Shown here: positions 7,801-13,832 of the stretch, piece by piece
Position numbering within the stretch: the stretch's first letter is position 1
Layout of the letters: each line of letters begins with the position of its first letter
Assembly (NCBI GenBank): GCA_020844525.1
Contig: JAJGAH010000010.1
Span: 1-15,264, forward strand
Direction: 5' to 3'
Length of the DNA stretch: 15,264 nt
From: Eubacterium sp.
GTDB lineage: Bacteria; Bacillota; Clostridia; Lachnospirales; Lachnospiraceae
Made by a program: the position numbers and the translations under genes
The notes under the pieces: generated by a model
The model's input: only the letters and a program-made list of their open reading frames with translations
What the model was told of the DNA's origin: nothing
Databases searched by the model: none

Positions 7801-8383
7801 TGTCAATCAGGGTGTCCGCAACCAAACGGAGCAGGCGGTCACCGGCATGGATCCCATTGTTCCGGTTGTATTCCCGGAAGTTCGTGATATTGAAATAGAC
7901 GGGGCAATAGGCAGAAATCGTATGCGTCTGTCTGTTTTTCTCAGAGAGCGCCAGCGCAGCATTGAAAAAATCCTTCTGACCGAGCAGGCCTGTCAGACCA
8001 TCGGATTTCAGCACATGTGAAACACGTTCCGGGGAGAGGATCTCCATAAAATATACAGGAGCGCCGTCAATGGAGGAACGGCGGATAAAAGCCTCCGCCT
8101 TGCGAAAATGGCCATCCTGCGTTCGATAGGAATAAAAGAAAGAAGAGCTTTCCTGTATCTGTCCGATAATGACAGACAGTGATGGCACATCACTGTCTGC
8201 AGCCTTCATGCCACTGAAGGTTCCTCTGGTCAGGTTAAAAAAGCTCTCCTCATCCGGACACTGGTAAAGATGAAACACCCCTCGGTTTGCAAACAGAATG
8301 CTCTCCGACTCATCGGCTGTAACAATGCAGATTCCAATATCCAGCCTGTCATAAAATGTATGATATTCTTCCCGGTTCAGCAT
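4880..8383 (-). CDS. Multidomain cyclic-di-GMP protein: PAS-like, degenerate GGDEF, EAL, PAS/GAF-like, C-terminal GGDEF
   Basis: This 1167-residue protein has no membrane segment or signal peptide and is probably cytoplasmic. In order: a PAS-like region (about 1-120); a GGDEF-fold domain (about 125-280) whose signature is degraded to AADSF at 205-209; and an EAL domain (about 296-540). The EAL domain keeps its metal and substrate residues: E327 of EAL, N386, E421 of ITES, D448-D449 of LDDFG, K469, E503 and E506 of EGVET, and Q523. PAS-like (about 570-800) and GAF-like (about 846-1000) regions follow, then a C-terminal GGDEF (about 1012-1165) with intact RMGGDEF (1081-1087) and a DINNLKRTND motif. 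No RxxD inhibitory site is seen at the usual distance before GGDEF. Both hydrolysis and synthesis of cyclic-di-GMP look possible, with the first GGDEF perhaps a GTP sensor. The ribosome binding site is weak (AGAGG, 14 bases from ATG). Confidence 0.92.
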   Translation of the reverse strand: MLNREEYHTFYDRLDIGICIVTADESESILFANRGVFHLYQCPDEESFFNLTRGTFSGMKAADSDVPSLSVIIGQIQESSSFFYSYRTQDGHFRKAEAFIRRSSIDGAPVYFMEILSPERVSHVLKSDGLTGLLGQKDFFNAALALSEKNRQTHTISAYCPVYFNITNFREYNRNNGIHAGDRLLRLVADTLIDTFPGQLLGHMAADSFVALVKREGVTDNAETVCKKINSYIDNNNILLKCGIVYADEDADITWIRHSFDMAKTACTSIQNDVTKIIAIYTKDMGERLDNRMYVIQHIDEALEKGYIQAYYQPVVRTLSGRLCGFEALARWEDPEKGLLRPDIFIPILEDARLIGRLDASIIEQVGRMLHDRLVNDLPLVPVSVNLSKLDFDLMDPLQVLEDTVKKHGVPREYFHVEITESVMVWNRQSLQKIIYDFHQAGYEVWLDDFGSEYSSLNILHNYSFDELKIDMGFFRNFDEKGRKIITSVVSMAKSLHMHTLAEGVETAEQFRFLKNIGCGKIQGFYFGRPLPFFEALITCRGKNLVMETPYDRDIFNAADLVDTTSESPVAIVECTNDNLRLLTANAAYLQALASIGTDSLPEANQNLALPSYSMKSRFRSFMTKVYYGTTDSMTYVDMGQYLRVHAEKIAGQKEYWLARAALTNISPVEEMSQVQKQDALLRNLVLLYDGLCYLNMKDNEIKVLECAYLGISAGKVYSDIRASFHKYAQRFVHEDDQERFLNFISPDHIYLLAERSGRSEATDLFRFRRTDGSWHWSVVHALVLLKTRSKDILIAEREDIWERQQNRSWLLPLFLKSFGISEKSANAFDAAPKERDALLFYESNANDAIMAGLKEKNPIDGIQKSIARIGDSLEAERMMIFETRPNGDAFCTFAWNRGDLKPLDIQKLQISAENLLPLYEIFRRKQVARIQDFAFFQRNNPEFRIPISGVRNLVCGQLRMPDRPIGFTMVINSSEHTFQTASQVLSTLTSFLSVLIRNRDMILKFEAQSLRDPLTGVLNRRGLLEFLSRYKGTGYLSFISGDINNLKRTNDTCGHHAGDMLIRAAAEVMTCYSDEEHTFRMGGDEFLMICEDMNEEETQSFLRQLKGVMRASGIDMAFGCYVHQGKVVNPDTLIGRADAEMYKDKAECHKGRDAAGMEMRHGSVSF

Positions 8384-8611
8384 GATTTTTCACACGACCT
8401 CTGATCATCTTCGATTTTTAATAAAAATTCAATACGGATGCAACTAGCAACTACTGCTAATACCTTACTCCTTTTACAGAAATGCTTCAAGACTTGTATA
8501 TCCGATTCATGCAGCAAATGCATTCATGTCCTGCAAAAAGATCCATATCAGCTGCGCTGTTTGTCATCCCTGATCAGATTTTCAAATCGAATGGCCGCTT
8601 TAATCATCCTT

Positions 8612-9304
8612 TCAGCGAAGCATGGCAAAGAAACTTGCCATGATAACTGTCATGAGTCCGGACACAACGATGGCGAGTGAGCTCATGGCGCCTTCGATCT
8701 CTCCCATCTGCATGGCCTTGGCTGTGCCGATGGCATGCGCGGAGGTTCCGCACATCAGGCCTCGTGCAATAGGGCTCTTGATGCGAAGGAACTTACTCAT
8801 GCCGACTGCAATGACGTTGCCAATGATACCGGTCACGATGATGACAGCCACAGAGATGGTGACAACACCGCCGAGTTCCTCACAGACGCCCATTCCGATT
8901 GCTGTCGTAATGGACTTGGGAAGCAGGGTAACATAGTACTTATGCGGCAATCCGAACAGAATACACAGCAGCAGAACGCATCCCATGGAGGTCAGACATC
9001 CCGCCAGGACACCGATCAGAATGGCACGGAGGTTCTTTTTCAGCAGTGCCATCTGCTTATACAGGGGAATTGCCAGGCTGACGGTTGCCGGCGTGAGCAG
9101 ATAGCTCAGGTATTTTGCGCTGTCGTTATAGCTCTTGTAATCCACCTTGCACACACAGAGAATGAAAATGGTCAGTGCAATGGAGATCAGCAGGGGATTC
9201 AGAATATCAAGCTTTGTGCGGTCATGAATCCATACACCAAAGCCGTAGGTAATCAGGCTGATGACAAACCCGATAGTCGCCGAATTAAGCATTACGTTAT
9301 TCAT
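8612..9304 (-). CDS. lrgB: LrgB/CidB-family membrane protein
   Basis: The 230-residue protein is hydrophobic throughout, with several membrane segments, and is close to the usual length for the family. It matches the LrgB pattern, including the stretch PHKYYVTLLPKSITTAIGM and the later ARGLMCGTSAHAIGTAKA, both typical family landmarks. LrgB works with the holin-like LrgA; the pair has been linked to murein hydrolase export and control of lysis in Staphylococcus, and homologues to pyruvate or glycolate transport in Bacillus and plants. Its ATG overlaps the stop of lrgA in an ATGA (9301-9304), which indicates translational coupling. Which of the proposed roles holds here cannot be decided from sequence. 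Confidence 0.92.
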   Translation of the reverse strand: MNNVMLNSATIGFVISLITYGFGVWIHDRTKLDILNPLLISIALTIFILCVCKVDYKSYNDSAKYLSYLLTPATVSLAIPLYKQMALLKKNLRAILIGVLAGCLTSMGCVLLLCILFGLPHKYYVTLLPKSITTAIGMGVCEELGGVVTISVAVIIVTGIIGNVIAVGMSKFLRIKSPIARGLMCGTSAHAIGTAKAMQMGEIEGAMSSLAIVVSGLMTVIMASFFAMLR

Positions 9305-9921
9305 CTCTGCTCCTCCTCTGTGTCCTCTGCGCCTTCCTGTGTGTGTTCTGCCTGCTGCTTTGTAGCATCAGCCTTGCTTCTGTCCTGACGTTTCAGCGGA
9401 CATCCTGTTCCCGGTCTTTTTCCCGCGAGTTTCTCCCCCAGTCTGGACGGCTGCTCTGACTCCTCTTCCATGACCAGTGTTTTTTCCGCCTCTTTCCGGG
9501 TGACATCCTCCTGCAGAGAACGGATTGCCTGTTCATCCTGGGAAATTTCGTCCTCCAGCTCCTTCTCTTCACCGGTATTTGTTCCGCGCACAAGTGCGTC
9601 CGTCACCTTTCCCGTCACGCCCATGACAAGGAAGGTACTCACAATCGTGATGACCAGAATCGGAACGATGATCGGCTTCAGATCGGACCACGCGGTCAGA
9701 AGACCAACACCTGCCGGAATAAACATCATCGGCATCACTTCTACAAGAAAGGTAGCCGTCTCGTCTACATCCGGGAGCTTGATCCGGTGCGTCATCAGAA
9801 GGACAAGCATGATCACAAGACCATAGATACTTGCCGGAAACGGGAGCGGCAGAAAATAATTCAGCAGCTCCCCCACGCAGGACACCGCAAGAATGATTGC
9901 AAACTGTTTCATGTACTTCAT
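9301..9921 (-). CDS. lrgA: LrgA/CidA-family holin-like protein with a long charged C-terminal tail
   Basis: Residues 1-112 form the usual LrgA domain with about four membrane segments and the landmarks NYFLPLPFPASIYGLVIM, PDVDETATFLVEVMPMMFIPAGVGL. Family members usually end soon after this, at about 120-150 residues. Here about 94 further residues (113-206) follow, rich in Glu, Lys, Gln and Arg, with no hydrophobic segment and partly coiled-coil in character. The tail is very likely cytoplasmic, though the topology is not certain. Translation starts at the ATG at 9921, eight bases after GGGGAG. LrgA and LrgB are expected to act as a membrane complex in lysis control or small-acid transport. 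No nearby LytSR-type regulator is present in the window. Confidence 0.9.
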   Translation of the reverse strand: MKYMKQFAIILAVSCVGELLNYFLPLPFPASIYGLVIMLVLLMTHRIKLPDVDETATFLVEVMPMMFIPAGVGLLTAWSDLKPIIVPILVITIVSTFLVMGVTGKVTDALVRGTNTGEEKELEDEISQDEQAIRSLQEDVTRKEAEKTLVMEEESEQPSRLGEKLAGKRPGTGCPLKRQDRSKADATKQQAEHTQEGAEDTEEEQR

Positions 9922-10146
9922 GATGTTATCTCCCCTTCATACTTTTTCTGTACTTTGATAGCTGGTCCCGGCATGGATTAGAATCGAATAAATCCCGGAA
10001 GCTGATATCTCCTGGATAAATTTACCGGTTTGGAAATAGAAATTTAAGAAAAAATTCTCATATATGATACGGGATGCGAAAAGAAATAACTCGTCAGATT
10101 CTGCCTTCTAGTAGTTGTTTTTCCGGATTTTATTTACAAGGGAAGA

Positions 10147-10155
10147 TGGTATACT
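10147..10155 (+). promoter_or_regulatory. Possible extended -10 promoter for the PHP phosphatase gene
   Basis: TGGTATACT is an extended -10 element (TG, one base, TATACT). The region 16-17 bases upstream is A/T-rich, but no good -35 hexamer is seen. Transcription would start near 10162, leaving a leader of about 170 bases before the ATG at 10336. Confidence 0.4.
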
Positions 10156-10198
10156 GTACTCGAAGCAAAAGGCAGCCATACACGCGGTTTAAATTGAT

Positions 10199-10237
10199 CC
10201 CATACAGCAATAAATACATTATACAATTCAGTATGGG
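10199..10237 (+). repeat. Inverted repeat in the PHP gene leader
   Basis: CCCATAC (10199-10205) and GTATGGG (10231-10237) are perfect 7-bp arms around a 25-base A/T-rich loop. It could fold in the leader RNA or be an operator. No T-run follows, so it is not a terminator. Confidence 0.35.
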
Positions 10238-10335
10238 TCTGAATGATCCGTAATTGCAATAACAGAACTATAACCACGGATGGTCTTACGCATGAGAAAA
10301 GAACGCATAAGAAAAGAATAAGAGAGGAGCAAAAT

Positions 10336-11142
10336 ATGTATCTGGCAGATTATCACACGCACACACACTATTCCTTTGACGGTGCTCCCCACGCAACCAT
10401 AGACGCCATGTGCCTTGCAGCCATAGACCGCGGGCTTTCGGAGCTGGCCATCACGGACCACATGGATATCTTTCATCTGCAGAAATACAGCTATATACTG
10501 GATTGTAAACACCTGTATCCGGAACTGGCGCGTGCAAAAGAGTACTATGCAGGAAAGCTCAAAATCGCAATCGGAGCAGAACTCGGCCAGCCCATGGCCA
10601 ATCCCGCAGCTGCGCAGCAGTTTCTTGCAGACCAGCCGGAGCTTGACTTTGTCATCGGGTCTGTGCACCAGATGGAAAATGACCTGGATGTTTACTACTA
10701 TAACTTTCGCCGTCACGATCCTGCAAAAGTCTATGACCACTATCTGGATTATCTGACCGACTACGCTGCGCACTATGACTATGACGTCATCGGTCACATT
10801 ACCTATCCGCTGCGATACATGGCAGAGGCCGGGTATGCCATCAGTATTGACCCGTTTCTGGAAAAAATTGAGAACCTGTACCGCATCATCATCGGAAGAG
10901 ACAAGGGCATCGAGCTGAACGTCTCCGGCTTCCGCCAGTCCATGCAGACTACCATGCCTACGCCAAAGCTTCTGAAGCTCTACGGAGACTGCGGTGGAAA
11001 AATTCTGACCTTCGGAAGCGATGCCCACCGTCCGGAGGATGTGGGTACCTTCCTGAAGGCAGGGCAGGATATTGCATACGAATGCGGATTCCGGTCTTTT
11101 ACAACCTTTGAGAAGAGAGTTCCGACTTTTCATAAAATTTGA
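10336..11142 (+). CDS. hisK: PHP-domain histidinol-phosphatase (HisJ/HisK family)
   Basis: This 268-residue protein has the metal-binding set of the PHP phosphatases: H7 and H9 in DYHTHTHYSFDG, D15, H42 in ITDHMD, E82 in GAELGQ, H111 in VIGSVHQME, H154 in DVIGHITYP, and D229 and H231 in FGSDAHRPEDVG. These form a trinuclear metal site. Family members hydrolyse L-histidinol phosphate to histidinol in histidine biosynthesis, and the length is typical. The ATG at 10336 is chosen because GAGGAG precedes it closely and the conserved fold begins immediately after. No other his gene is in the window, so the substrate is inferred from the family; some relatives act on other phosphoesters. The gene stands alone on the plus strand and converges on the ThyA-like gene. 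Confidence 0.85.
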   Translation: MYLADYHTHTHYSFDGAPHATIDAMCLAAIDRGLSELAITDHMDIFHLQKYSYILDCKHLYPELARAKEYYAGKLKIAIGAELGQPMANPAAAQQFLADQPELDFVIGSVHQMENDLDVYYYNFRRHDPAKVYDHYLDYLTDYAAHYDYDVIGHITYPLRYMAEAGYAISIDPFLEKIENLYRIIIGRDKGIELNVSGFRQSMQTTMPTPKLLKLYGDCGGKILTFGSDAHRPEDVGTFLKAGQDIAYECGFRSFTTFEKRVPTFHKI

Positions 11143-11223
11143 CTCTCGTGTTCACCCCGGGATCTGTGATATCCAGCCCTATAAAGTTCTCAACCTGATT
11201 ACAAAATAAATTATATAAGATAA

Positions 11224-11252
11224 TGGCACCCGGCTGTTAAAGCCGGATGCCA
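11224..11252 (-). terminator. Hairpin between convergent genes, probable terminator
   Basis: Twelve-base arms with a single internal mismatch (11224-11235 and 11241-11252) enclose a 5-base loop. On the minus strand the stem is followed by a T-rich stretch (TTATCTTATATAATTT), which suits termination of the ThyA-like gene ending at 11307. On the plus strand no T-run follows, so termination of the phosphatase transcript here is less certain. Confidence 0.6.
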
Positions 11253-11306
11253 CAAAAAATCGCGCCCTACAGTCAAACTGCAACAGCTGTTTTATCTGAA
11301 AAATAC

Positions 11307-12092
11307 TCAGTTCTTTTTTAATTCCTCCACCTGCGCGGCAATGGAAGGCTTCGCGTCCTCCATCATCTCGTCCCAGCCGTCGACATAGTCAAAGCAGACC
11401 TCATCCGGGTCATCTTCCTCTATGGATTTGCGGATCCGCTTTACATATCCGTCCAGCAGATCGAAATCCTTGTCGTAGCAGTGGAAGCTGTTGGCACGAT
11501 GCGTGTAGCTTCCCATGCTGACACCAAGCTTATCCGCGATGCTCTTCTGCAGCATAATCAGCGCAAATGCATTCATGAACGCCGCCTTGCAGGCATCATT
11601 GGAACGGAACAGGACCTTGCAGCAGAGGCGGTTCTCACGGATAAAGTACTGGATGTGCTGCAGACACGCCGGATCATCGCTTCCCATGTCCGCCTGCTTG
11701 TCACGCACCGTCATGACCGCACGGCGGCTGCTGGGGTTCCGCTTCAGCTCTTCCACAATGAATGGAATCTGGTCCGCGTATCTCTGATGGTAAGTGTAGG
11801 CCCAGTTTCCCTTTTCCACCTCAAAGTCCAGAATACCGTACAGCATTTCCTGCCGATACTGCTCCAGCTCCTTTGGACCTCCAATAAAGCACTTGGAAAT
11901 CATCGGCTCACTGAGCGGCTCTGCCACACACATCGTCATCGAGACCTCCTTCTGCCGGCAGTTCCAGTCACGGCAGTCGGTGACCTGTCCGTCTTCTTCA
12001 AGTGCCAGTAATGCCTTATGGTATGCCTCCGGAAGATTCTTACCGTATACAACCTCTTCCGCCATGTCAAATTCTTTCAACAAATCGTTCAT
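11307..12092 (-). CDS. Thymidylate-synthase-fold protein, atypical
   Basis: The 261-residue protein belongs to the thymidylate synthase/dCMP hydroxymethylase superfamily. By manual alignment to E. coli ThyA these active-site residues are conserved with correct spacing: R123-R124 in SSRRAVM, catalytic C143 in DPACLQHIQYF, R163-S164 and D166 in FRSND, N174 (ThyA N177, which favours uracil over cytosine), and H204 with Y206 in SFHCY. The N-terminal RTGTGT-type phosphate loop is not recognisable, nor is the usual C-terminal folate-closing segment, and the region between the R-S-x-D and N residues differs (CKAAFM). It may be a divergent dUMP methylase, as in shortened methanogen-type enzymes, or act on another pyrimidine nucleotide. 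The ATG follows GGGAGG by about six bases. The gene stands alone; no dihydrofolate reductase neighbour is seen. Confidence 0.78.
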   Translation of the reverse strand: MNDLLKEFDMAEEVVYGKNLPEAYHKALLALEEDGQVTDCRDWNCRQKEVSMTMCVAEPLSEPMISKCFIGGPKELEQYRQEMLYGILDFEVEKGNWAYTYHQRYADQIPFIVEELKRNPSSRRAVMTVRDKQADMGSDDPACLQHIQYFIRENRLCCKVLFRSNDACKAAFMNAFALIMLQKSIADKLGVSMGSYTHRANSFHCYDKDFDLLDGYVKRIRKSIEEDDPDEVCFDYVDGWDEMMEDAKPSIAAQVEELKKN

Positions 12093-12276
12093 TCTTACCC
12101 TCCCAACTTCGTGCCATTATTTTTTCTTTCGTTCTATTATTATTTTCTTTATACTGCTCTCACCAACATTGATTTTCTATGTGTTTTCATATATCTTTCC
12201 AAGCGATTTCACATGTATTTCTGTCATATTCTTAATTAATGCCTGACTTATTTCCTGCCTGCAGCATGATCTTAGT

Positions 12277-12666
12277 TCAGGTCACATACAGCCCGCAGGG
12301 TGTGCGGTCTGTCAGCTGGTTCAGCGGCATCTTCACTACCGGTCTGCTATCCGGAGGTATGCAGTATGTGGTAAAGAAGTGGTTCATGCTGTACAGCACT
12401 TCCGTATCCGTAAAGTTCCCCACTGTATCCTTGATCTCAGAGAGATTCTCTTCCAGCTCTGACGGAGTCATATTCAGAAAATCCTCATAGGCAAAATCTG
12501 CGCCGAAGTATTCCTGCAGTCTCCATGGCTTGGAAGGCAGGTTGCAGTCGTACCGGAAAATCCCGAAAAACTTGATCCAGATCCTGCCATTCAGGTCCGG
12601 GTAGATAGAATAGTACAGAGCATCCCTGGCTTCTTTCGGATTCTGGAAAAGTCTTTCCTTACACAT
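12277..12666 (-). CDS. Unrecognised 129-residue protein
   Basis: I do not recognise this family. The predicted protein is soluble, acidic and rich in aromatic residues, with no signal peptide, membrane segment or metal-binding motif that I can name. It opens MCKERLFQNPKEARDALYYS and has a central acidic helix-like part (MTPSELEENLSEIKD, about 66-80). GGGAGG lies 13 bases before the ATG at 12666, somewhat far but strong. A good sigma-A promoter lies upstream (12751-12780), and between promoter and gene sits a terminator-like hairpin. The overlapping plus-strand frames are shorter and lack such signals. The ThyA-like gene lies 184 bp downstream on the same strand, with no evidence of coupling. 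Confidence 0.65.
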   Translation of the reverse strand: MCKERLFQNPKEARDALYYSIYPDLNGRIWIKFFGIFRYDCNLPSKPWRLQEYFGADFAYEDFLNMTPSELEENLSEIKDTVGNFTDTEVLYSMNHFFTTYCIPPDSRPVVKMPLNQLTDRTPCGLYVT

Positions 12667-12690
12667 TCTGCAGATTGATCCTCCCTGTTA

Positions 12691-12724
12691 AGAAAAACCG
12701 CCAGCCTCACAACGACTGACGGTT
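12691..12724 (-). terminator. Terminator after degV, or attenuator ahead of the 129-aa ORF
   Basis: An 11-bp stem (G-T pairs allowed) with arms at 12696-12706 and 12714-12724 encloses a 7-base loop and is followed on the minus strand by TTTTTCTT. It is about 90 bases after the degV stop and fits as its terminator. It also lies downstream of the promoter at 12751-12780, so it would also interrupt transcripts from that promoter. Confidence 0.75.
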
Positions 12725-12750
12725 ATTCACGAATACATCACTGTTTTAAT

Positions 12751-12780
12751 ATTATAGTCTCTTTTAACAAATCCGGTCAA
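12751..12780 (-). promoter_or_regulatory. Sigma-A-type promoter in the degV to 129-aa ORF spacer
   Basis: On the minus strand TTGACC (-35, 12775-12780) and a perfect TATAAT (-10, 12751-12756) are 18 bases apart. The predicted start is near 12744. RNA from it would run straight into the hairpin at 12691-12724 before reaching the 129-aa ORF. Confidence 0.65.
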
Positions 12781-12813
12781 GCAGGTACACAAACCAAAAT
12801 ACACTGACTGTAA

Positions 12814-13665
12814 TCAGGGATCCACGAAAGCAAGAAGACCGATCAGTCCTGGACCGGTATTGACTGCCAGAGACGCATTGATCTGGTTGAAATAGATCAG
12901 CTCGCCATTTGGAATCCGCTCCTTCAGCAGCTGAATCATCTGCTCTCCCTCTTCCTCCGCGTCACCATGCAGTACCGCAAGCCAGCATTTCCGGTTTCCT
13001 GCCGCTGCCACAACCTCATCGATCAGCTTCTGCTTTCCTTTTTTCGCACCGCGGATCTTGGCGACGGAATAGTAGACACCATCCGGATCACAGGCAATGA
13101 TCGGCTTCATATGCAGAACGTTGGCGATCATAAACGCTACATTGCCAATACGTCCGCCCTTCTTCAGATACTCCAGCGAGTCCATATAAAACATCAGGTG
13201 GGAATCCTCACGCTTGGCTTCCAGTCTCCTGCAGATTTCCGCAAAGGGGATTCCCTCCTGTACAAGCTTCGCGGCATACACTGCATAGACACCGCTTCCG
13301 AACGAAATGTCCTTGGTATTGTACACATAGGTAGTCAGACCTTCCACTTCTCCGGATATATTCCTGACATTGTTCACGGTTCCACTCAAGTGATCCGACA
13401 CATTGATCGAGATGCAGTGTGTATATCCCTCATCTCTGATCTGTGTCAGAAAGTCCAGGATCTCTCCCGGTGACGGCATGGATGTAGTGGGAATCAGATC
13501 CGGAAAACGCTCATATACGATCTTCGGGTCAATATCCACACCATCCTCGTATTCCCGATCCGGATAAATGACATGCACCGGCAACACCCGGATGTTATAT
13601 TTTTCCTGCAGTTCCTTGCCGACATCGCAGCAGGAATCCGCAATGACTATGATCTTCTCCTGCAT
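12814..13665 (-). CDS. DegV/FakB-family fatty-acid-binding protein
   Basis: The 283-residue protein has the DegV fold, with the expected landmarks: IIVIADSCCDVG at the start, PTTSMPSPGE (the lipid-carboxylate Ser/Thr region), YMDSLEYLKKGGRIGN, a Lys/Arg patch in KIRGAKKGKQK, and NTGPGLIGLL near the end. Family members bind one fatty acid; FakB members present it to the kinase FakA for phosphorylation so that it can enter phospholipid synthesis. No fakA gene is in the window. The start at 13665 is preferred over the ATG at 13680: AGGAG lies six bases before 13665 and nothing comparable precedes 13680. The gene has a strong promoter and a terminator, so it is probably monocistronic. It is divergent from the DUF1836 gene, whose product may regulate it (inference). 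Confidence 0.9.
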   Translation of the reverse strand: MQEKIIVIADSCCDVGKELQEKYNIRVLPVHVIYPDREYEDGVDIDPKIVYERFPDLIPTTSMPSPGEILDFLTQIRDEGYTHCISINVSDHLSGTVNNVRNISGEVEGLTTYVYNTKDISFGSGVYAVYAAKLVQEGIPFAEICRRLEAKREDSHLMFYMDSLEYLKKGGRIGNVAFMIANVLHMKPIIACDPDGVYYSVAKIRGAKKGKQKLIDEVVAAAGNRKCWLAVLHGDAEEEGEQMIQLLKERIPNGELIYFNQINASLAVNTGPGLIGLLAFVDP

Positions 13666-13704
13666 AACCTTCTCCTGCATCGTTTTCTATGCATCGTTTT
13701 CTAT
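13654..13704. repeat. Two adjoining short tandem duplications around the degV start
   Basis: A 12-base unit occurs at 13654-13665 and again at 13669-13680 (15-base period), duplicating ATGCAGGAGAAG on the minus strand. A perfect 14-base tandem repeat follows at 13677-13690 and 13691-13704. The first duplication makes two in-frame ATG codons and supplies the Shine-Dalgarno sequence (13672-13676) of the second. Confidence 0.85.
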
Positions 13705-13721
13705 ATAGTTGAATCACCCTC

Positions 13722-13750
13722 ATATTAGTTTCTCGAGAACCGTTTGTCAA
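13722..13750 (-). promoter_or_regulatory. Strong sigma-A-type promoter for degV
   Basis: On the minus strand a perfect TTGACA (13745-13750) and TAATAT (13722-13727) are 17 bases apart. Transcription should start near 13715, about 50 bases before the degV start codon at 13665. Confidence 0.8.
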
Positions 13751-13779
13751 GTTTTTTAAAAACCGATATGGTGGTTTTC

Positions 13780-13808
13780 TTGACGTTGTAAAAAAACTGA
13801 AATATACT
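13780..13808 (+). promoter_or_regulatory. Sigma-A-type promoter for the DUF1836 gene
   Basis: TTGACG (13780-13785) and TATACT (13803-13808) are 17 bases apart. It is back-to-back with the degV promoter; the two -35 elements lie 29 bp apart and form an inverted repeat (GTCAAG and CTTGAC). The leader to the ATG at 13931 is about 115 bases. Confidence 0.75.
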
Positions 13809-13832
13809 GTATTTAAAATGATCTGCATGAAG

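Larger units (their letters stand above)
9922..10335. other. Gene-poor spacer between lrgA and the histidinol-phosphatase
   Basis: These 414 bases hold the divergent upstream regions of lrgA (minus) and the PHP gene (plus). I see the lrgA ribosome binding site, a possible extended -10 for the PHP gene, and an inverted repeat of 7 bp. No lrgA promoter could be assigned with confidence. An in-frame ATG at 10243 would extend the PHP protein by 31 residues, but they are non-conserved and basic. No T-box sequence, other riboswitch or RNA gene is recognisable. Confidence 0.6.

Noticed and set aside
7271..8020. 249-residue open frame on the plus strand
   Set aside because: It is antisense to the GGDEF/EAL coding region, with no ribosome binding site and no family resemblance; it reflects codon bias of the real gene.
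8621..8642. Perfect 8-bp inverted repeat (CATGGCAA and TTGCCATG) at the 3' end of lrgB
   Set aside because: It lies inside the coding sequence and no T-run follows on the minus strand, so it is not a convincing terminator; it may be chance from the MASFFAM codons.
8735..9388. 217-residue open frame on the plus strand across lrgB and lrgA
   Set aside because: It is antisense to two clearly recognised, overlapping genes. The Gln/Asp/His-rich composition is typical of a shadow of membrane-protein codons.
10156..10335. Possible T-box or other riboswitch in the long leader of the histidinol-phosphatase
   Set aside because: I looked for a T-box core and a terminator hairpin and found neither; only one 7-bp inverted repeat is present.
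10228..11133. 301-residue open frame on the minus strand
   Set aside because: It lies antisense over the whole PHP phosphatase gene. The plus-strand protein has every metal-binding motif and a good ribosome binding site; the antisense frame has no recognisable domain.
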